Below, piece by piece: positions 16,298 through 25,036 of a DNA stretch of 64,000 bases. Source of the stretch: Sporolituus thermophilus DSM 23256 (GTDB taxonomy: Bacteria; Bacillota; Negativicutes; Sporomusales; Thermosinaceae); the NCBI RefSeq assembly GCF_900102435.1, contig NZ_FNBU01000001.1, positions 190,521 to 254,520 of the forward strand, given 5' to 3'. The notes under the pieces were generated by a model. It saw nothing but the letters and a program-made list of their open reading frames with translations, was not told where the DNA came from and searched no databases. How positions within the stretch are numbered: the stretch's first letter is position 1; each line of letters opens with the position of its first letter. A program made the translations under genes and the position numbers.

Positions 16298-17125
16298 TCA
16301 CTCATAGAGTTCCGGCCGCCGCGACGGAGCATAAAACCGGCGGCACATCCCCTGGGGCGTAGACCGCACATTCACGACCAGGCTAAGGTCGATATCGTCG
16401 ACGATCATGGCCGGCCGGCCCGAAAAGTCTTCGGCCACCACCTGGCCGGCCGGGTCAACCAAGAGCAGCCCGCCGGGATATTCTACCCCCTGGCCGTTGT
16501 CCCCTACCATGTTCGTGGCCAAAACATAAACACAGTTATCGTAGGCGCGGGCCCGGAGCGAGATATGCCAGCTGTCCCGCCGCTCGGCCGGCGTAAGGCG
16601 TGGTGTGGCGTGAGGACAAAGGATAATCTCGGCGCCGCGCAGCGCCAGCGTCTGGGTAATCTCCGGATAATGTTGCTCCAGGCAAAGTTGAAACCCTACC
16701 CGGACCTCAGGCAGCGAAAAGACGGGCAGGCAGTCGCCGGCCGCGTAATATTTTCTTTCCCGTTCGCCCAGATGGCTCTTGTAATACAGGTGCACCTGGC
16801 CGGTCGGCGTCCACAGGCCATGGGCCAGATAGGGCGGTTTAGCCGGATTTTCCTGCCAGACCAGGCCGACAGCCAAGGTCAGACAATAGCGCCGGGCAAG
16901 CTGAGCCACCGCGTCAAGTTCATGCGCACCAGGACTTAGCGCGGTCGGCGGCGCGCCCCCCGTGGCGTAGCCGGTAAGGCTGAGCTCAGGAAAAAGCAGC
17001 AGCTTCACCCCAGCCCGGGCCGCTTTACCGGCCCAATTATTAATGACGGCTAAATTAGCGGCCAGATTATTGACTTCGGCCGGACAAGACACCGCCCCGA
17101 TCCTTATCTTCATTTCTCGCGTCAT
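16298..17125 (-). CDS. Carbon-nitrogen hydrolase (nitrilase superfamily)
   Basis: 275 residues with the Glu-Lys-Cys triad: Glu in LLFPELSLTGY (about 46), Lys in YYKSHLGERE (about 117) and Cys in FQLCLEQHYPE (about 149). It hydrolyses a C-N bond of an amide or carbamoyl compound; the branch resembles N-carbamoyl-putrescine/omega-amidase-like members but the substrate cannot be fixed. The ATG at 17125 has GAGGTG upstream. The longer frame to 17203 would translate an intergenic heptamer repeat and is rejected. Confidence 0.85.
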   Translation of the reverse strand: MTREMKIRIGAVSCPAEVNNLAANLAVINNWAGKAARAGVKLLLFPELSLTGYATGGAPPTALSPGAHELDAVAQLARRYCLTLAVGLVWQENPAKPPYLAHGLWTPTGQVHLYYKSHLGERERKYYAAGDCLPVFSLPEVRVGFQLCLEQHYPEITQTLALRGAEIILCPHATPRLTPAERRDSWHISLRARAYDNCVYVLATNMVGDNGQGVEYPGGLLLVDPAGQVVAEDFSGRPAMIVDDIDLSLVVNVRSTPQGMCRRFYAPSRRPELYE

Positions 17126-17152
17126 TCGCAGCACCTCGGATTTGACAGTGGT

Positions 17153-17194
17153 AAGGAGAAAAGGCGAAAGGGGAAAGGGGAAATGGAAATTGGA
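17153..17194. repeat. Degenerate heptamer repeat, six units
   Basis: Purine-rich seven-base units such as AAAGGCG, AAAGGGG, AAAGGGG, AAATGGA, AATTGGA, in the leader of the nitrilase-family gene. Same period as the loci at 17365, 30177, 31588 and 46529. Confidence 0.6.
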
Positions 17195-17256
17195 GAACGG
17201 CAAAGAGGAAACGAAAAAATGGAGATAAAATGGAAATTAATTCGGCAAAAAAGGGA

Positions 17257-17285
17257 TTGACTTACCTCTTCGTCAGTGCTATATT
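17257..17285 (+). promoter_or_regulatory. Sigma-A promoter for a short transcript
   Basis: TTGACT, 17-base spacer, TATATT. About 30 bases downstream lies a perfect terminator hairpin, so it drives either a very short RNA or an attenuated leader for the peptide gene at 17472. Confidence 0.8.
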
Positions 17286-17291
17286 AAAAAT

Positions 17292-17348
17292 AAAATAAAT
17301 AGTCAGGCAACGAAGCCTTCGCGCAGCTCTCATGCGCGGAGGCTTTTT
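17292..17348 (+). ncRNA. Candidate small RNA or attenuator leader
   Basis: From the predicted start to a terminator with 12 paired bases (AGCCTTCGCGCA / TGCGCGGAGGCT, 17314-17344) and five Ts. No matching RNA family is recognised. No start codon with RBS is present inside. Confidence 0.5.
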
Positions 17349-17364
17349 GTCTTTTGAGCATCTT

Positions 17365-17392
17365 GGAAAGTGGCAAGCGGAAAGTGGAAAGT
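17365..17392. repeat. Degenerate heptamer repeat, four units
   Basis: GGAAAGT, GGCAAGC, GGAAAGT, GGAAAGT in tandem, between the small hairpin transcript and the peptide gene. Confidence 0.65.
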
Positions 17393-17471
17393 AATGGTAT
17401 TAATTAATCCTGGGGTTAAGTCGCCAAGTTATTGGTAACTATATCGTTATAAAGCAAAGGAGGCGAAGACC

Positions 17472-17564
17472 ATGCCGAAACTCTCCGTCCCTGACGCTAT
17501 CGAAGAACTATATGCTGAATGGCTGTTCTCGCTGCAGTTTTCCCCCGACTACATGCCGGACTGA
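17472..17564 (+). CDS. Small ORF, 30-residue acidic peptide, unknown
   Basis: ATG at 17472 has AAAGGAGG eight bases upstream, one of the best ribosome sites in the region. A coherent stop is followed by a strong terminator 27 bases later. The product begins MPKLSVPDAIEELYAEW and ends FSPDYMPD: acidic, probably one amphipathic helix, no signal peptide, no Cys. I recognise no family. Isolated small genes of this layout can be toxins, regulators or leader peptides; the sequence does not say which. Confidence 0.55.
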   Translation: MPKLSVPDAIEELYAEWLFSLQFSPDYMPD

Positions 17565-17590
17565 TATGTCGCACTTCTCCATCCCTTGAT

Positions 17591-17632
17591 AACGGCGCCG
17601 CGCTCTTTTTAAGCGCTTCGGCGCCGTTTTGC
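17591..17632 (+). terminator. Terminator after the peptide gene
   Basis: AACGGCGCCG / CGGCGCCGTT stem with an inner CGCT/AGCG extension, followed by TTGCTTTAATTTTT. It lies between the peptide gene and the convergent response regulator gene. Confidence 0.85.
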
Positions 17633-17633
17633 T

Positions 17634-18284
17634 TTAATTTTTCTTGTTTAACAGCCCGTTGTCCAAGGCAAACTTCACCAAATCCGACCGTTTTTTGCAG
17701 TTAAGCTTTTCCATAATGCGATATTTATATGTCTCAACGGTCTTGACGCTGATGACCAGTTGTTCGGCTATTTCCCGATTGGCATAACCGGCGGCAATGA
17801 GGGAAAGCACCTTTTTCTCCTGGTCGCTTAGCGGCTTACGCAGGTCGCCGGCCCGTGGCCGTTCCGTGAGCTCCGCCACAACCGCTTTCGTTATGCTGGG
17901 CTGGATATACATTTCCCCTGAATACACGGCCCGAACGGCCTGATAGAGAACATCATCGGCCGCCTTTTTCAAGACATAGCCCATTGCCCCCAGCGCAAAG
18001 CCCTCTTTAACGTACCGGGCGTCCTCGTGCATCGTAAGGAGAATTACTCTTAGGTCCGGCTGATTGGCCAAGAGCGCTTTAAGGCACTCCAGGCCGCTCA
18101 TCCCCGGCATCGATATATCCAGCAGGACGACGTCGGGCCGCATTTTTTGCGCCATTGCTATCCCGCCGCTTCCGTCCGCCGCTTCCCCCACCACTTCGAT
18201 ATCTTCCTGGGCGGACAGCATCAGCCTGAGTCCTGAGCGCATCAAGGTATGGTCGTCAACGATCAATACTTTTATTTTTTTCAT
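17634..18284 (-). CDS. NarL/LuxR-type response regulator
   Basis: 216 residues. Receiver domain with the acidic pair DD near residue 10, phosphorylation Asp in VVLLDISMPGMSG (about 55), Thr and Lys switch residues (LLTMHED, YVLKKA). The C-terminal LuxR helix-turn-helix contains LSLIAAGYANREIAEQL and SVKTVETYKYRIMEKL. It overlaps the kinase gene by four bases and is the last gene of the group after the reductase genes. By context it is a TtrR-like regulator of the terminal reductase. Confidence 0.92.
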   Translation of the reverse strand: MKKIKVLIVDDHTLMRSGLRLMLSAQEDIEVVGEAADGSGGIAMAQKMRPDVVLLDISMPGMSGLECLKALLANQPDLRVILLTMHEDARYVKEGFALGAMGYVLKKAADDVLYQAVRAVYSGEMYIQPSITKAVVAELTERPRAGDLRKPLSDQEKKVLSLIAAGYANREIAEQLVISVKTVETYKYRIMEKLNCKKRSDLVKFALDNGLLNKKN

Positions 18285-19693
18285 ACCGGTCTGCCCTCCA
18301 TAAAAGGAATACGCAAAAACAGGGTCGTCCCCCTTCCCGGCGTAGATTCGATCGTAAGCGCGCCGCCAACCAGCGTGGCCCGTTCCTGCATGCCGAACAG
18401 CCCTAACTGCGTTCCGGCAACGCTTTGCTGCAAAATGGCGTCGGCGTCAAAACCAACCCCGTCGTCTTCAACAATAACTTCCAGGCCGCGCCGGTCGCAA
18501 GTCATGATAATACATACATTGTCCGCCTTGGCGTATTTGGCGATATTGGTAAGCGCTTCCTGCACAATGCGGTAAACCGTGACTTCAATTTCGTGCACTA
18601 GCCGCTTTTCGCACTGCCATTGGATATGAAGGTCGGTATCGATGCCATAATTATGGCGAAAGTCATTGACATATTTTTCGACGGCCGGAATTAAGCCCAT
18701 ATCATCGAGGATGCTTGGCCTAAGTTCGATTGCCATGCGGTGAACGGCATCGATCGTCTTTTTTACCGCCAGCCGCATCTCTTCCAGGCGGCACCCCCGC
18801 TCACTTTCCGGACAGGTAGCCGCCAGGCATTTTAGCCCCATCATCAGCGACGCAAGCGTTTGGCCGGTTTCGTCATGGAGCTCCCTTGCTATGCGCTTTC
18901 GCTCCTCTTCCTGGGCCACGATGACTTTTTGCAAAAGATGGGTCCTGGCTTCTTCTTTTTGTTTGAGTTCATCCATTGTTTGCTGCAAATAATCAGCCAT
19001 CGCATTAAAAGCGACCGCCAATTTGCCGACTTCGTCGTCCGATGTGGCCTTGGCCCGCTGCGTCAGGTCGCCGCGGGTAATCGCGCTGGTTACATGAACG
19101 AGCTCTTGGATCGGTTTTACCAGCCGCCTGGTCAGGAACATCGTCGCCATGATACCGATTAACACGGCGATAACCATATCAAGCATAATTTGGCGAATAG
19201 TCCGGTTAAGCACATTTTGCAGGCTGGCATCATTTAAACCGACATGCACGATGCCTAACCGCCCTTCCAGGATGGGGACGGCGATATCTCTTACCAACCC
19301 CTCTTCCGTGGCAAGTTCTACGATTTTATATTGTTCATTACTTGCCAGGGTATTGGCCTGGAGCAGGCCTTTGGGAAAACCGGCAGGGAAGGAATGTGCC
19401 AATAATTCGCCTTGGTTATTAACCACAAATACATACCGGACATCGTCATTCGTCCGCTGGGTATCCTTCACCAGTTCATGCAGATCATAGTAATTATTAA
19501 CAAGGATTAAATTCGCCGCCCGCAAGGCTAAAGTATTGGCAATGGAAATGCCGCGCTTTTCCTGCTGCTCTTTAAATAGGTCGTTCATCATGAATCTGGT
19601 CTGAACAATGCTTGTGGCGCCTAACAGAATAAGCACGACGGTTAAGGCCAGCATCATTTTTACAAAAAAGCCTGTTCTTTTTATTATCCTCAT
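18281..19693 (-). CDS. Sensor histidine kinase (HisKA_3 type) with extracytoplasmic domain
   Basis: 470 residues. A membrane helix (about 10-32), an extracytoplasmic single-Cache-like domain (about 35-170), a second helix (172-190), HAMP (RRLVKPIQELVHVTSAITRGD), coiled coil, then HisKA_3 with the phospho-His in ARELHDETGQTLASL (about 275) and the HATPase N and G boxes (EDDGVGFD, GLFGMQER). The dimerisation region carries three cysteines (LKCLAATCPESERGC), unusual there and a possible redox or metal site. It overlaps both neighbours by four bases. In Salmonella TtrS a PhnD-like sensor is fused to the kinase; here that part is separate. Confidence 0.92.
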   Translation of the reverse strand: MRIIKRTGFFVKMMLALTVVLILLGATSIVQTRFMMNDLFKEQQEKRGISIANTLALRAANLILVNNYYDLHELVKDTQRTNDDVRYVFVVNNQGELLAHSFPAGFPKGLLQANTLASNEQYKIVELATEEGLVRDIAVPILEGRLGIVHVGLNDASLQNVLNRTIRQIMLDMVIAVLIGIMATMFLTRRLVKPIQELVHVTSAITRGDLTQRAKATSDDEVGKLAVAFNAMADYLQQTMDELKQKEEARTHLLQKVIVAQEEERKRIARELHDETGQTLASLMMGLKCLAATCPESERGCRLEEMRLAVKKTIDAVHRMAIELRPSILDDMGLIPAVEKYVNDFRHNYGIDTDLHIQWQCEKRLVHEIEVTVYRIVQEALTNIAKYAKADNVCIIMTCDRRGLEVIVEDDGVGFDADAILQQSVAGTQLGLFGMQERATLVGGALTIESTPGRGTTLFLRIPFMEGRPV

Positions 19694-20616
19694 AGTTTAT
19701 TCCGCACCATCAGCCATATCGATTTTAGCTCGACGTAGGTCGCTTCGTCCGGCTGAACAAACCGGTCATACCCAAGGCTTTTTAGCGCCGCTTTCCCCGC
19801 TTTATCTTCATGCATGGCCAACAATAACGCACGGAGCCGGTTTTTCAACCGTTCATCGGTGTGAGGCCCCGCCACCACCGGCGGATTGCCGACCAAAGGC
19901 GACCGGTCGATTACCTTAACCCGCTGGGCAAGCTCTTGATTTTGCAGGGCGGCCCGGTCGTAGACCATGGAGTCAACGGCAGCGGCTTCTACGATCCCGT
20001 CCGCGACGGCCCTGATAGAATTGTCATGACTATAGGTATAAAACGTCCGGCTGAAAAAGTTATCGCTGTCAAAGCCCCGGGATACCAGCATATACACCGG
20101 GGCAATCCGGCCGGAAAATGACATGGGATCGGTAAACGCAAAAGTTTTCCCCTGTAAAGCAAAGATATTGCGCGCCGCGTTCTCAGCCTGCACGATAATA
20201 TAGGATTGGTAGGTATTGCGGCCGTTTACTTCCGGTTGCGCCAGTATCTCCATACCAAACATTTGGCTGCCGGCCACATAGCCGCCGCTGCATACGAAAG
20301 CCACGTCGGCACCGCCGTTTTGCAGAAGATCGTTGACTTCCCGGTAGGTACGCCGCTGCAGCAGCACGACCGGATAGCCAAGTTGTCCGGACAGATAGTC
20401 GAGCAGCGGCTGGTATACCGTCAGCGTCTCTTTGGGCGATAGGATAGACGATACCGCTACCCGGAGAACCGGCCCTTCAACTATTTGTTTATTTTTTATC
20501 GTTACCGCCGGGTCAGGGTCACCGAGCCGCACGGTCACGGCCGGCTGCGTCGCCGCGCACCCGGTTGCCAGTACCGGCAGAAGTGCTATCCAAATTGCCA
20601 TGAGCACCTTCCGCAT
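19690..20616 (-). CDS. PhnD-like substrate-binding lipoprotein (sensor accessory)
   Basis: 308 residues. Lipoprotein signal peptide with lipobox LATGC near residue 19. The body is a phosphate/phosphonate-binding-protein fold: LSPKETLTVYQPLLDYLSGQLGYPV, the NGGADVAFVCSGGYV loop, and SYIIVQ...FAFTDPMSFSG. No ABC transporter genes accompany it. Its stop overlaps the kinase start, so it most likely presents a ligand to the kinase, as PhnD-like proteins do in AioX/ArrX and as the fused domain does in TtrS. The ligand, possibly tetrathionate or another sulfur or arsenic oxyanion, is inference. Confidence 0.88.
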   Translation of the reverse strand: MRKVLMAIWIALLPVLATGCAATQPAVTVRLGDPDPAVTIKNKQIVEGPVLRVAVSSILSPKETLTVYQPLLDYLSGQLGYPVVLLQRRTYREVNDLLQNGGADVAFVCSGGYVAGSQMFGMEILAQPEVNGRNTYQSYIIVQAENAARNIFALQGKTFAFTDPMSFSGRIAPVYMLVSRGFDSDNFFSRTFYTYSHDNSIRAVADGIVEAAAVDSMVYDRAALQNQELAQRVKVIDRSPLVGNPPVVAGPHTDERLKNRLRALLLAMHEDKAGKAALKSLGYDRFVQPDEATYVELKSIWLMVRNKL

Positions 20617-20676
20617 TGTCCCGCCCCCTTATCCCCATTATCGCAGCAATTGGCGCCAAGAAGCAATAAGAAAAAT

Positions 20677-20705
20677 GCAGGGGACGGCCGGAGCCGTCCC
20701 CTGCT
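20677..20705 (-). terminator. Terminator between reductase and regulatory genes
   Basis: GCAGGGGACGGC / GGCCGTCCCCTGC hairpin followed by ATTTTTCTT on the minus strand. It separates the ttrA-like gene from the sensor group and may reduce read-through. Confidence 0.88.
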
Positions 20706-20715
20706 GGCAAAAACC

Positions 20716-23700
20716 TTAAACTTTAACCAGTTTCACCTTGGTATCATAGACAACGACTGAAGCCCCGACCATGTCTTCCAAGCTCGTATTCTTGAGCACC
20801 GGGTCCACCCGCATGGCGACATTGGCATGAATGCCCGTACCCCGGCGGGGATCGCCTTTGATGACCGTACCGTCAATGGTAATATCGCCGGCGCCATAGG
20901 CCCAGTGGCCGCTACCCAGGGAGAAGTTAATACAGCCCGGACGGATACCCTCAATTACCCGCACCTTGCCGGTCATCGGCCTGGTGCCGAGAGGGCCCAG
21001 CTTCCAGACGCCGTCCGGGTTGGTCGGCGACACTATTTTTACGGTGTCGCCGGTCTTAAGGCCAAGGCGCTGCGCGTCGACCGGATTTATGTCCACGCTG
21101 TTTTCCGGGCTTAGCGCCTGCAGCCAATAACACACCGCCGTGCGGGACTTGGTATGCTGAATAACCCGGCCGGTCAAAAGCCGCAGGTCAAACCCGTCTT
21201 TTTCGTCGTTAATCGGCTTGCCGGTACAGTCGGTAATATCGGGTATATACAACGGCAATCCGGAGAAATTCTTGCCGTTCATGGCGTTCTTGGTAGTCGC
21301 CGTCTTCTCGCAATACATATTGATATATTTGCCGTATTTGTTCTTAACTTTGTCGCCGTCCCACGCCGCGCTCCAGTCGTCAAACCGGCCGCCGCGGTTG
21401 AGGAGATAAATTACTTTGCGCCAGTACGCTTCACCGCAGGCCGCTTTCCAGCGGTCGGCGTCAAAAACCGACTTGGGCAGGTGTTTACGCGCTTCCATGA
21501 ACACCCGGACTTCCTCGTCGTCGGCGTCCGGCACCGGCTTGCCGTCAGTCGCCAGGTTAGCCACCTGTTTTAAATATAAATGATCAGCATGGGTAAGCGG
21601 CTTGCCCGCGCCAAAGCCGTCCGGGCCAAACCCGGGCAGGCCAAGCTTTTCGGCGATGCCCAGCACCAGGGCCTCCAGGCTGAGCGGCATCTCCTGGCCA
21701 AAGACCTTGACCGTCTCCGTCAGCGGTTTGGCCGCCGGCTGGCGGATCGGCCCGACCTTAAACGGCACGCTGGGGTGCGAGCCTTGGAACTCCCACCGTT
21801 CAAGATAGGTGAGGTCCGGGAAGATATAGTCGGCATACAGCGACGTCTCGCCCACGGTTATATCGCTGGCAATAAACAACGGCAGCTTGTTGACGTCCTG
21901 CAGAACGTCGATAATCCCCTGGGTGGCCGACAAGGAATACACCGGCGAGCCCATATACAGGATCAGGGCTTTTACCTGGTAGGGGTACATATCCCCGGCA
22001 GACGGCAGGACTTCCTGGTAAATGTCGCTGGCCAGCGGGAACCACGGCCGTTTGGCCGGATAGCCGTTAAAAATAGTGCTATCCTCGTATTTTACGCCGT
22101 GGCGGATGATGGACGTCCCGAACTGGGGCAGCTTTTTCGGATGGCTGCCGATATTGAAGGCTTGACCGGGTTTATCGCCCTTGTGGCTGAAGGTGGAAAC
22201 TTTGATAAAGGAATAGTCGTAATTGCCGATGAGCAGGTTTAACACGTTCCAGGCCTGGACATTGTAGTAACCGCTGGTATGCTGGGAAACGCCGCGGTGG
22301 ATGTCGACTACCGCCTGTTTGCCGTAGCTGGTGAACTCGCGCGCCAGGTCGGCAATATCCGCCGCCTGGACACCAGCCTCTTGGGCCCACTCTTCCAGAC
22401 TGCGGGCGGCGGCCTCTTCGTACAGCATTTGAAGCACGGACTTCAGCTTAATACCGCTAATTTCGGTATCGACCAGCAAGTCACCGTATACCGGCGTAGT
22501 CTCGTCGTTGGGATCGACTTCGACCGGCTGGCCGTCCTTGATAACGACAAACTTTTCGTTAACGTACGTTTTGCCGTCTTTTTCCTTTACTTCCGGCGTA
22601 AATCCCAGCTCATGCGCCCGCACAAACACGGTCGGCCGGCCGTCGACGATTTTCAGCAGCCAGCAGGCATTGGTCCAGGTCGGCTCGCCGGCGGCCTTAG
22701 CCGCTGCCTTGTTGGCGCAAGCCAGGTATTTGGCGTCATAGCGTTTGTTTTCAATGATTGTGCGAATCATGCCCATGGCGATCGCCGCATCCCGTCCCGG
22801 CATCACCGGCACCCACTTCCACGCTTTCGAGGCAACTTTGCGGTAGACCGGGTCAATGACCGCGTACTTAAGCCGTCCGGTATCCAGTCCCTTGGTGACC
22901 TTCTGCGCCCTGAGCGGCGGCCCGTAGTTACCCTCGAACAGGTTGGCCCCGACAAAGATCACAAACCTGGCGCGCTCCAGTTCGGCCTGCCAGTAGAACT
23001 TGTCGCCGCCTGTCCAGGTCATGGCGTTTTTCTTGGGGTCATAGGTCCACTGCTCGCTCATGGCTTTGCCGGTAAAATACAGCGATCCCTGGCAGACGGT
23101 AGTATGGCCGTGCGCATTGATCGAGCCGAACGAATCCAGCGTAAACCGTTTAATAAGGTCGCCCCGGCCGTCCTTAAGCCGTCCCCACCAAAAGACAAAC
23201 TGGTTATTCTTGGGGCCCAGGTCGGGATGGTTGGGATCGATCAGCACCTGGAGCGCGTCTTTGAATTTGGCCTGGAACTCTTTGACCAGCCCCTGCTTTT
23301 TGGCCTTGTCTTTCTCCGCCAGGATCTTATCAACAAAGTCGGCCATTTCTTTGGCCAGCTTGGGATCACGCAGCGCCCACAGGTCTTTTAACCCTTCGAC
23401 CTGGCGGTTTTCTTCGCCCGGCACTTTGGCAAACAATTTACCGCCGTTGACAATTTCGTCAATCGCCTGGTCAAAAGGAATGGTTACCCATTTGTTTTCG
23501 CCCCGCTTGCCGGCCCGCTTGAGCACTTTGCGGATGCGATAGGGATCATAGTAGATCTGGATGCCGGCCTGGCCCTTGGGACAGATGGCCCCGTCCACCG
23601 TTTCGGCCGTGCGGACACCGGTCGTCATCGGCAGGTGGGGATTGAGCGTCCAGGGTGAATACGGGTTGCCATCGATCTTGACCAAAACGCCGTCCAGGAA

Positions 23701-23940
23701 CTTGGCCTTGATGCCGCAGCCGGTGTTGCAGTTCAGGCAATTGGTATAAATGGTATTTTCCGCCCGGTTGAGGATGTACTCGTCCTCCGGGGTGAGCGCA
23801 TCGGCCCGGGCCCTTTCAAACAAGCCGGCCAGGTCAGCGTCAGCGGCCAGCAGGGCCGCACAGCCGGCAGCGCTGCCGAGAATAAACCCACGGCGGCTGG
23901 TCTTTGTCTCACATATTTTTTGCAAAATGTCCTTAGCCAT
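20716..23940 (-). CDS. ttrA: Molybdopterin oxidoreductase, tetrathionate reductase TtrA-like
   Basis: 1074 residues, near the roughly 1020 of TtrA and longer than arsenate reductase ArrA. Twin-arginine signal SRRGFILGSAAG at residue 15. N-terminal 4Fe-4S motif CLNCNTGC...CPKG (about 72-118). The region INAHGHTTVCQGSLYF (about 275) supplies the probable Cys ligand to Mo. The C-terminal molybdopterin-guanine dinucleotide domain includes LLTGRVIQHTKSRTAV and SPENSVDINPVDAQRLGL. An insert rich in Lys/Asp (about 180-235) is visible. It forms ttrB-ttrC-ttrA with the Fe-S and NrfD-like genes. Tetrathionate is the most likely acceptor; arsenate, thiosulfate or selenate cannot be excluded. Confidence 0.83.
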   Translation of the reverse strand: MAKDILQKICETKTSRRGFILGSAAGCAALLAADADLAGLFERARADALTPEDEYILNRAENTIYTNCLNCNTGCGIKAKFLDGVLVKIDGNPYSPWTLNPHLPMTTGVRTAETVDGAICPKGQAGIQIYYDPYRIRKVLKRAGKRGENKWVTIPFDQAIDEIVNGGKLFAKVPGEENRQVEGLKDLWALRDPKLAKEMADFVDKILAEKDKAKKQGLVKEFQAKFKDALQVLIDPNHPDLGPKNNQFVFWWGRLKDGRGDLIKRFTLDSFGSINAHGHTTVCQGSLYFTGKAMSEQWTYDPKKNAMTWTGGDKFYWQAELERARFVIFVGANLFEGNYGPPLRAQKVTKGLDTGRLKYAVIDPVYRKVASKAWKWVPVMPGRDAAIAMGMIRTIIENKRYDAKYLACANKAAAKAAGEPTWTNACWLLKIVDGRPTVFVRAHELGFTPEVKEKDGKTYVNEKFVVIKDGQPVEVDPNDETTPVYGDLLVDTEISGIKLKSVLQMLYEEAAARSLEEWAQEAGVQAADIADLAREFTSYGKQAVVDIHRGVSQHTSGYYNVQAWNVLNLLIGNYDYSFIKVSTFSHKGDKPGQAFNIGSHPKKLPQFGTSIIRHGVKYEDSTIFNGYPAKRPWFPLASDIYQEVLPSAGDMYPYQVKALILYMGSPVYSLSATQGIIDVLQDVNKLPLFIASDITVGETSLYADYIFPDLTYLERWEFQGSHPSVPFKVGPIRQPAAKPLTETVKVFGQEMPLSLEALVLGIAEKLGLPGFGPDGFGAGKPLTHADHLYLKQVANLATDGKPVPDADDEEVRVFMEARKHLPKSVFDADRWKAACGEAYWRKVIYLLNRGGRFDDWSAAWDGDKVKNKYGKYINMYCEKTATTKNAMNGKNFSGLPLYIPDITDCTGKPINDEKDGFDLRLLTGRVIQHTKSRTAVCYWLQALSPENSVDINPVDAQRLGLKTGDTVKIVSPTNPDGVWKLGPLGTRPMTGKVRVIEGIRPGCINFSLGSGHWAYGAGDITIDGTVIKGDPRRGTGIHANVAMRVDPVLKNTSLEDMVGASVVVYDTKVKLVKV

Positions 23941-23961
23941 CCTTTCTCCTCCTCTCCCCTC

Positions 23962-25032
23962 TTACGCCTGTCGCGCCGAAATTTTGGTGATTACCAGATT
24001 AGCCGTCCAGACAATGCCGGCCAAAAAGCCGACCGCGACCAGCCACTCTACGGCGGACGGAACGTAGGCAAGCGACAAGCGGGCATCGTGGAAAGCGGTG
24101 GCCAGCCCCGGCAGCGGTTCGACCGCAAACCCGAAGCGGACAAAACTGTATTTATAAGCGGCTAGCCCTAACAAGACCAAAAGCGGCGGCGCTACGGCCA
24201 GGCGGCAATCTTTTTTGAGCAGCAGCCCGGCCGGCAGTGCGACACCGGCGATAAGAAACAGGCCCCAAAACGGCCAGGACGCCCACATACTTTTGATAGC
24301 AAAAGCCTTTTCCGCCCCGCCCAGACCTGTCACCAGGTGGACGGCCTCAACGGCGACATGGGCGGCTAACGATGCCAGCACCGCTTTTTTCAGGATAAAA
24401 CCTTCTTCGCTAACGGCTTGCGGGCTGGCCGTCAGCCCGACCAACCAGACCAGCGCGCTGCCGCCGGCCAGGCCCGAGGTGATAAACGCCAGCGGCGTCA
24501 AATAGGTGTGCCACAGACTGCGGGCGACCATGCCGCCGAAGAACAGGCTCTCGGCCAGGAGAAAACCGGCGGCGGCCAGGGCGCCCAGGTACATGAATGC
24601 CTTTTTGGCATTGGTGAAGAGATAACCGGCCAGACAGGCAAAAAAGACCAAGTACAGCCACGACGCCCAGGCCAGCGGGGAAGAAAACGACGGACTTAAA
24701 AAGATATTAAACCCTTTAACCGGCTTGCCCAAGTCAGTACCGATAAATGCCAAACCAATCGCCAGACTGACGCCGGCAGCGACCATGGCCACCGTCGTCA
24801 GCTCGCCGCACCGCCCGCCTTGCCGGACAGAGCTGTACAGACCGATCCAGACCGCGCCGGCGGCCGCGCCCACCAGCAGGGCGTACAGGCCGACCCAGAG
24901 GCCCCACGGAGTATAAGCGCCATAGTTGGTGACACTCTCGCCCCAGACAAACACCTTGCCGAGCGCCGCCAGAACGCCGGCGGCAAACAGCGCCAAAAGG
25001 GCAATATTAACATGTTTTTTCACTTGCTCCAC
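23962..25032 (-). CDS. ttrC: NrfD/PsrC-like membrane subunit (TtrC-like)
   Basis: 356 residues with nine or ten hydrophobic segments, typical of the quinol-oxidising NrfD family. Conserved features include YGAYTPWGLWVGLYALLVGAAAG near the N-terminus and FSSPLAWASWLYLVFF. It should oxidise menaquinol and pass electrons to the ferredoxin-like subunit. The start lies five bases after the ttrB stop; ttrA starts 21 bases after its own stop. The order B-C-A is that of Salmonella ttrBCA. Confidence 0.85.
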   Translation of the reverse strand: MEQVKKHVNIALLALFAAGVLAALGKVFVWGESVTNYGAYTPWGLWVGLYALLVGAAAGAVWIGLYSSVRQGGRCGELTTVAMVAAGVSLAIGLAFIGTDLGKPVKGFNIFLSPSFSSPLAWASWLYLVFFACLAGYLFTNAKKAFMYLGALAAAGFLLAESLFFGGMVARSLWHTYLTPLAFITSGLAGGSALVWLVGLTASPQAVSEEGFILKKAVLASLAAHVAVEAVHLVTGLGGAEKAFAIKSMWASWPFWGLFLIAGVALPAGLLLKKDCRLAVAPPLLVLLGLAAYKYSFVRFGFAVEPLPGLATAFHDARLSLAYVPSAVEWLVAVGFLAGIVWTANLVITKISARQA

Positions 25033-25036
25033 CCCC

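Noticed and set aside
22279..23391. 370-residue plus-strand reading frame
   Set aside because: Opposite-strand shadow of the large molybdopterin reductase gene; no RBS, no domain, composition follows the complement.
20716..23940. Selenocysteine formate dehydrogenase, suggested by tRNA-Sec
   Set aside because: No in-frame TGA; the metal-ligand region has Cys, and gene order and size fit TtrA.
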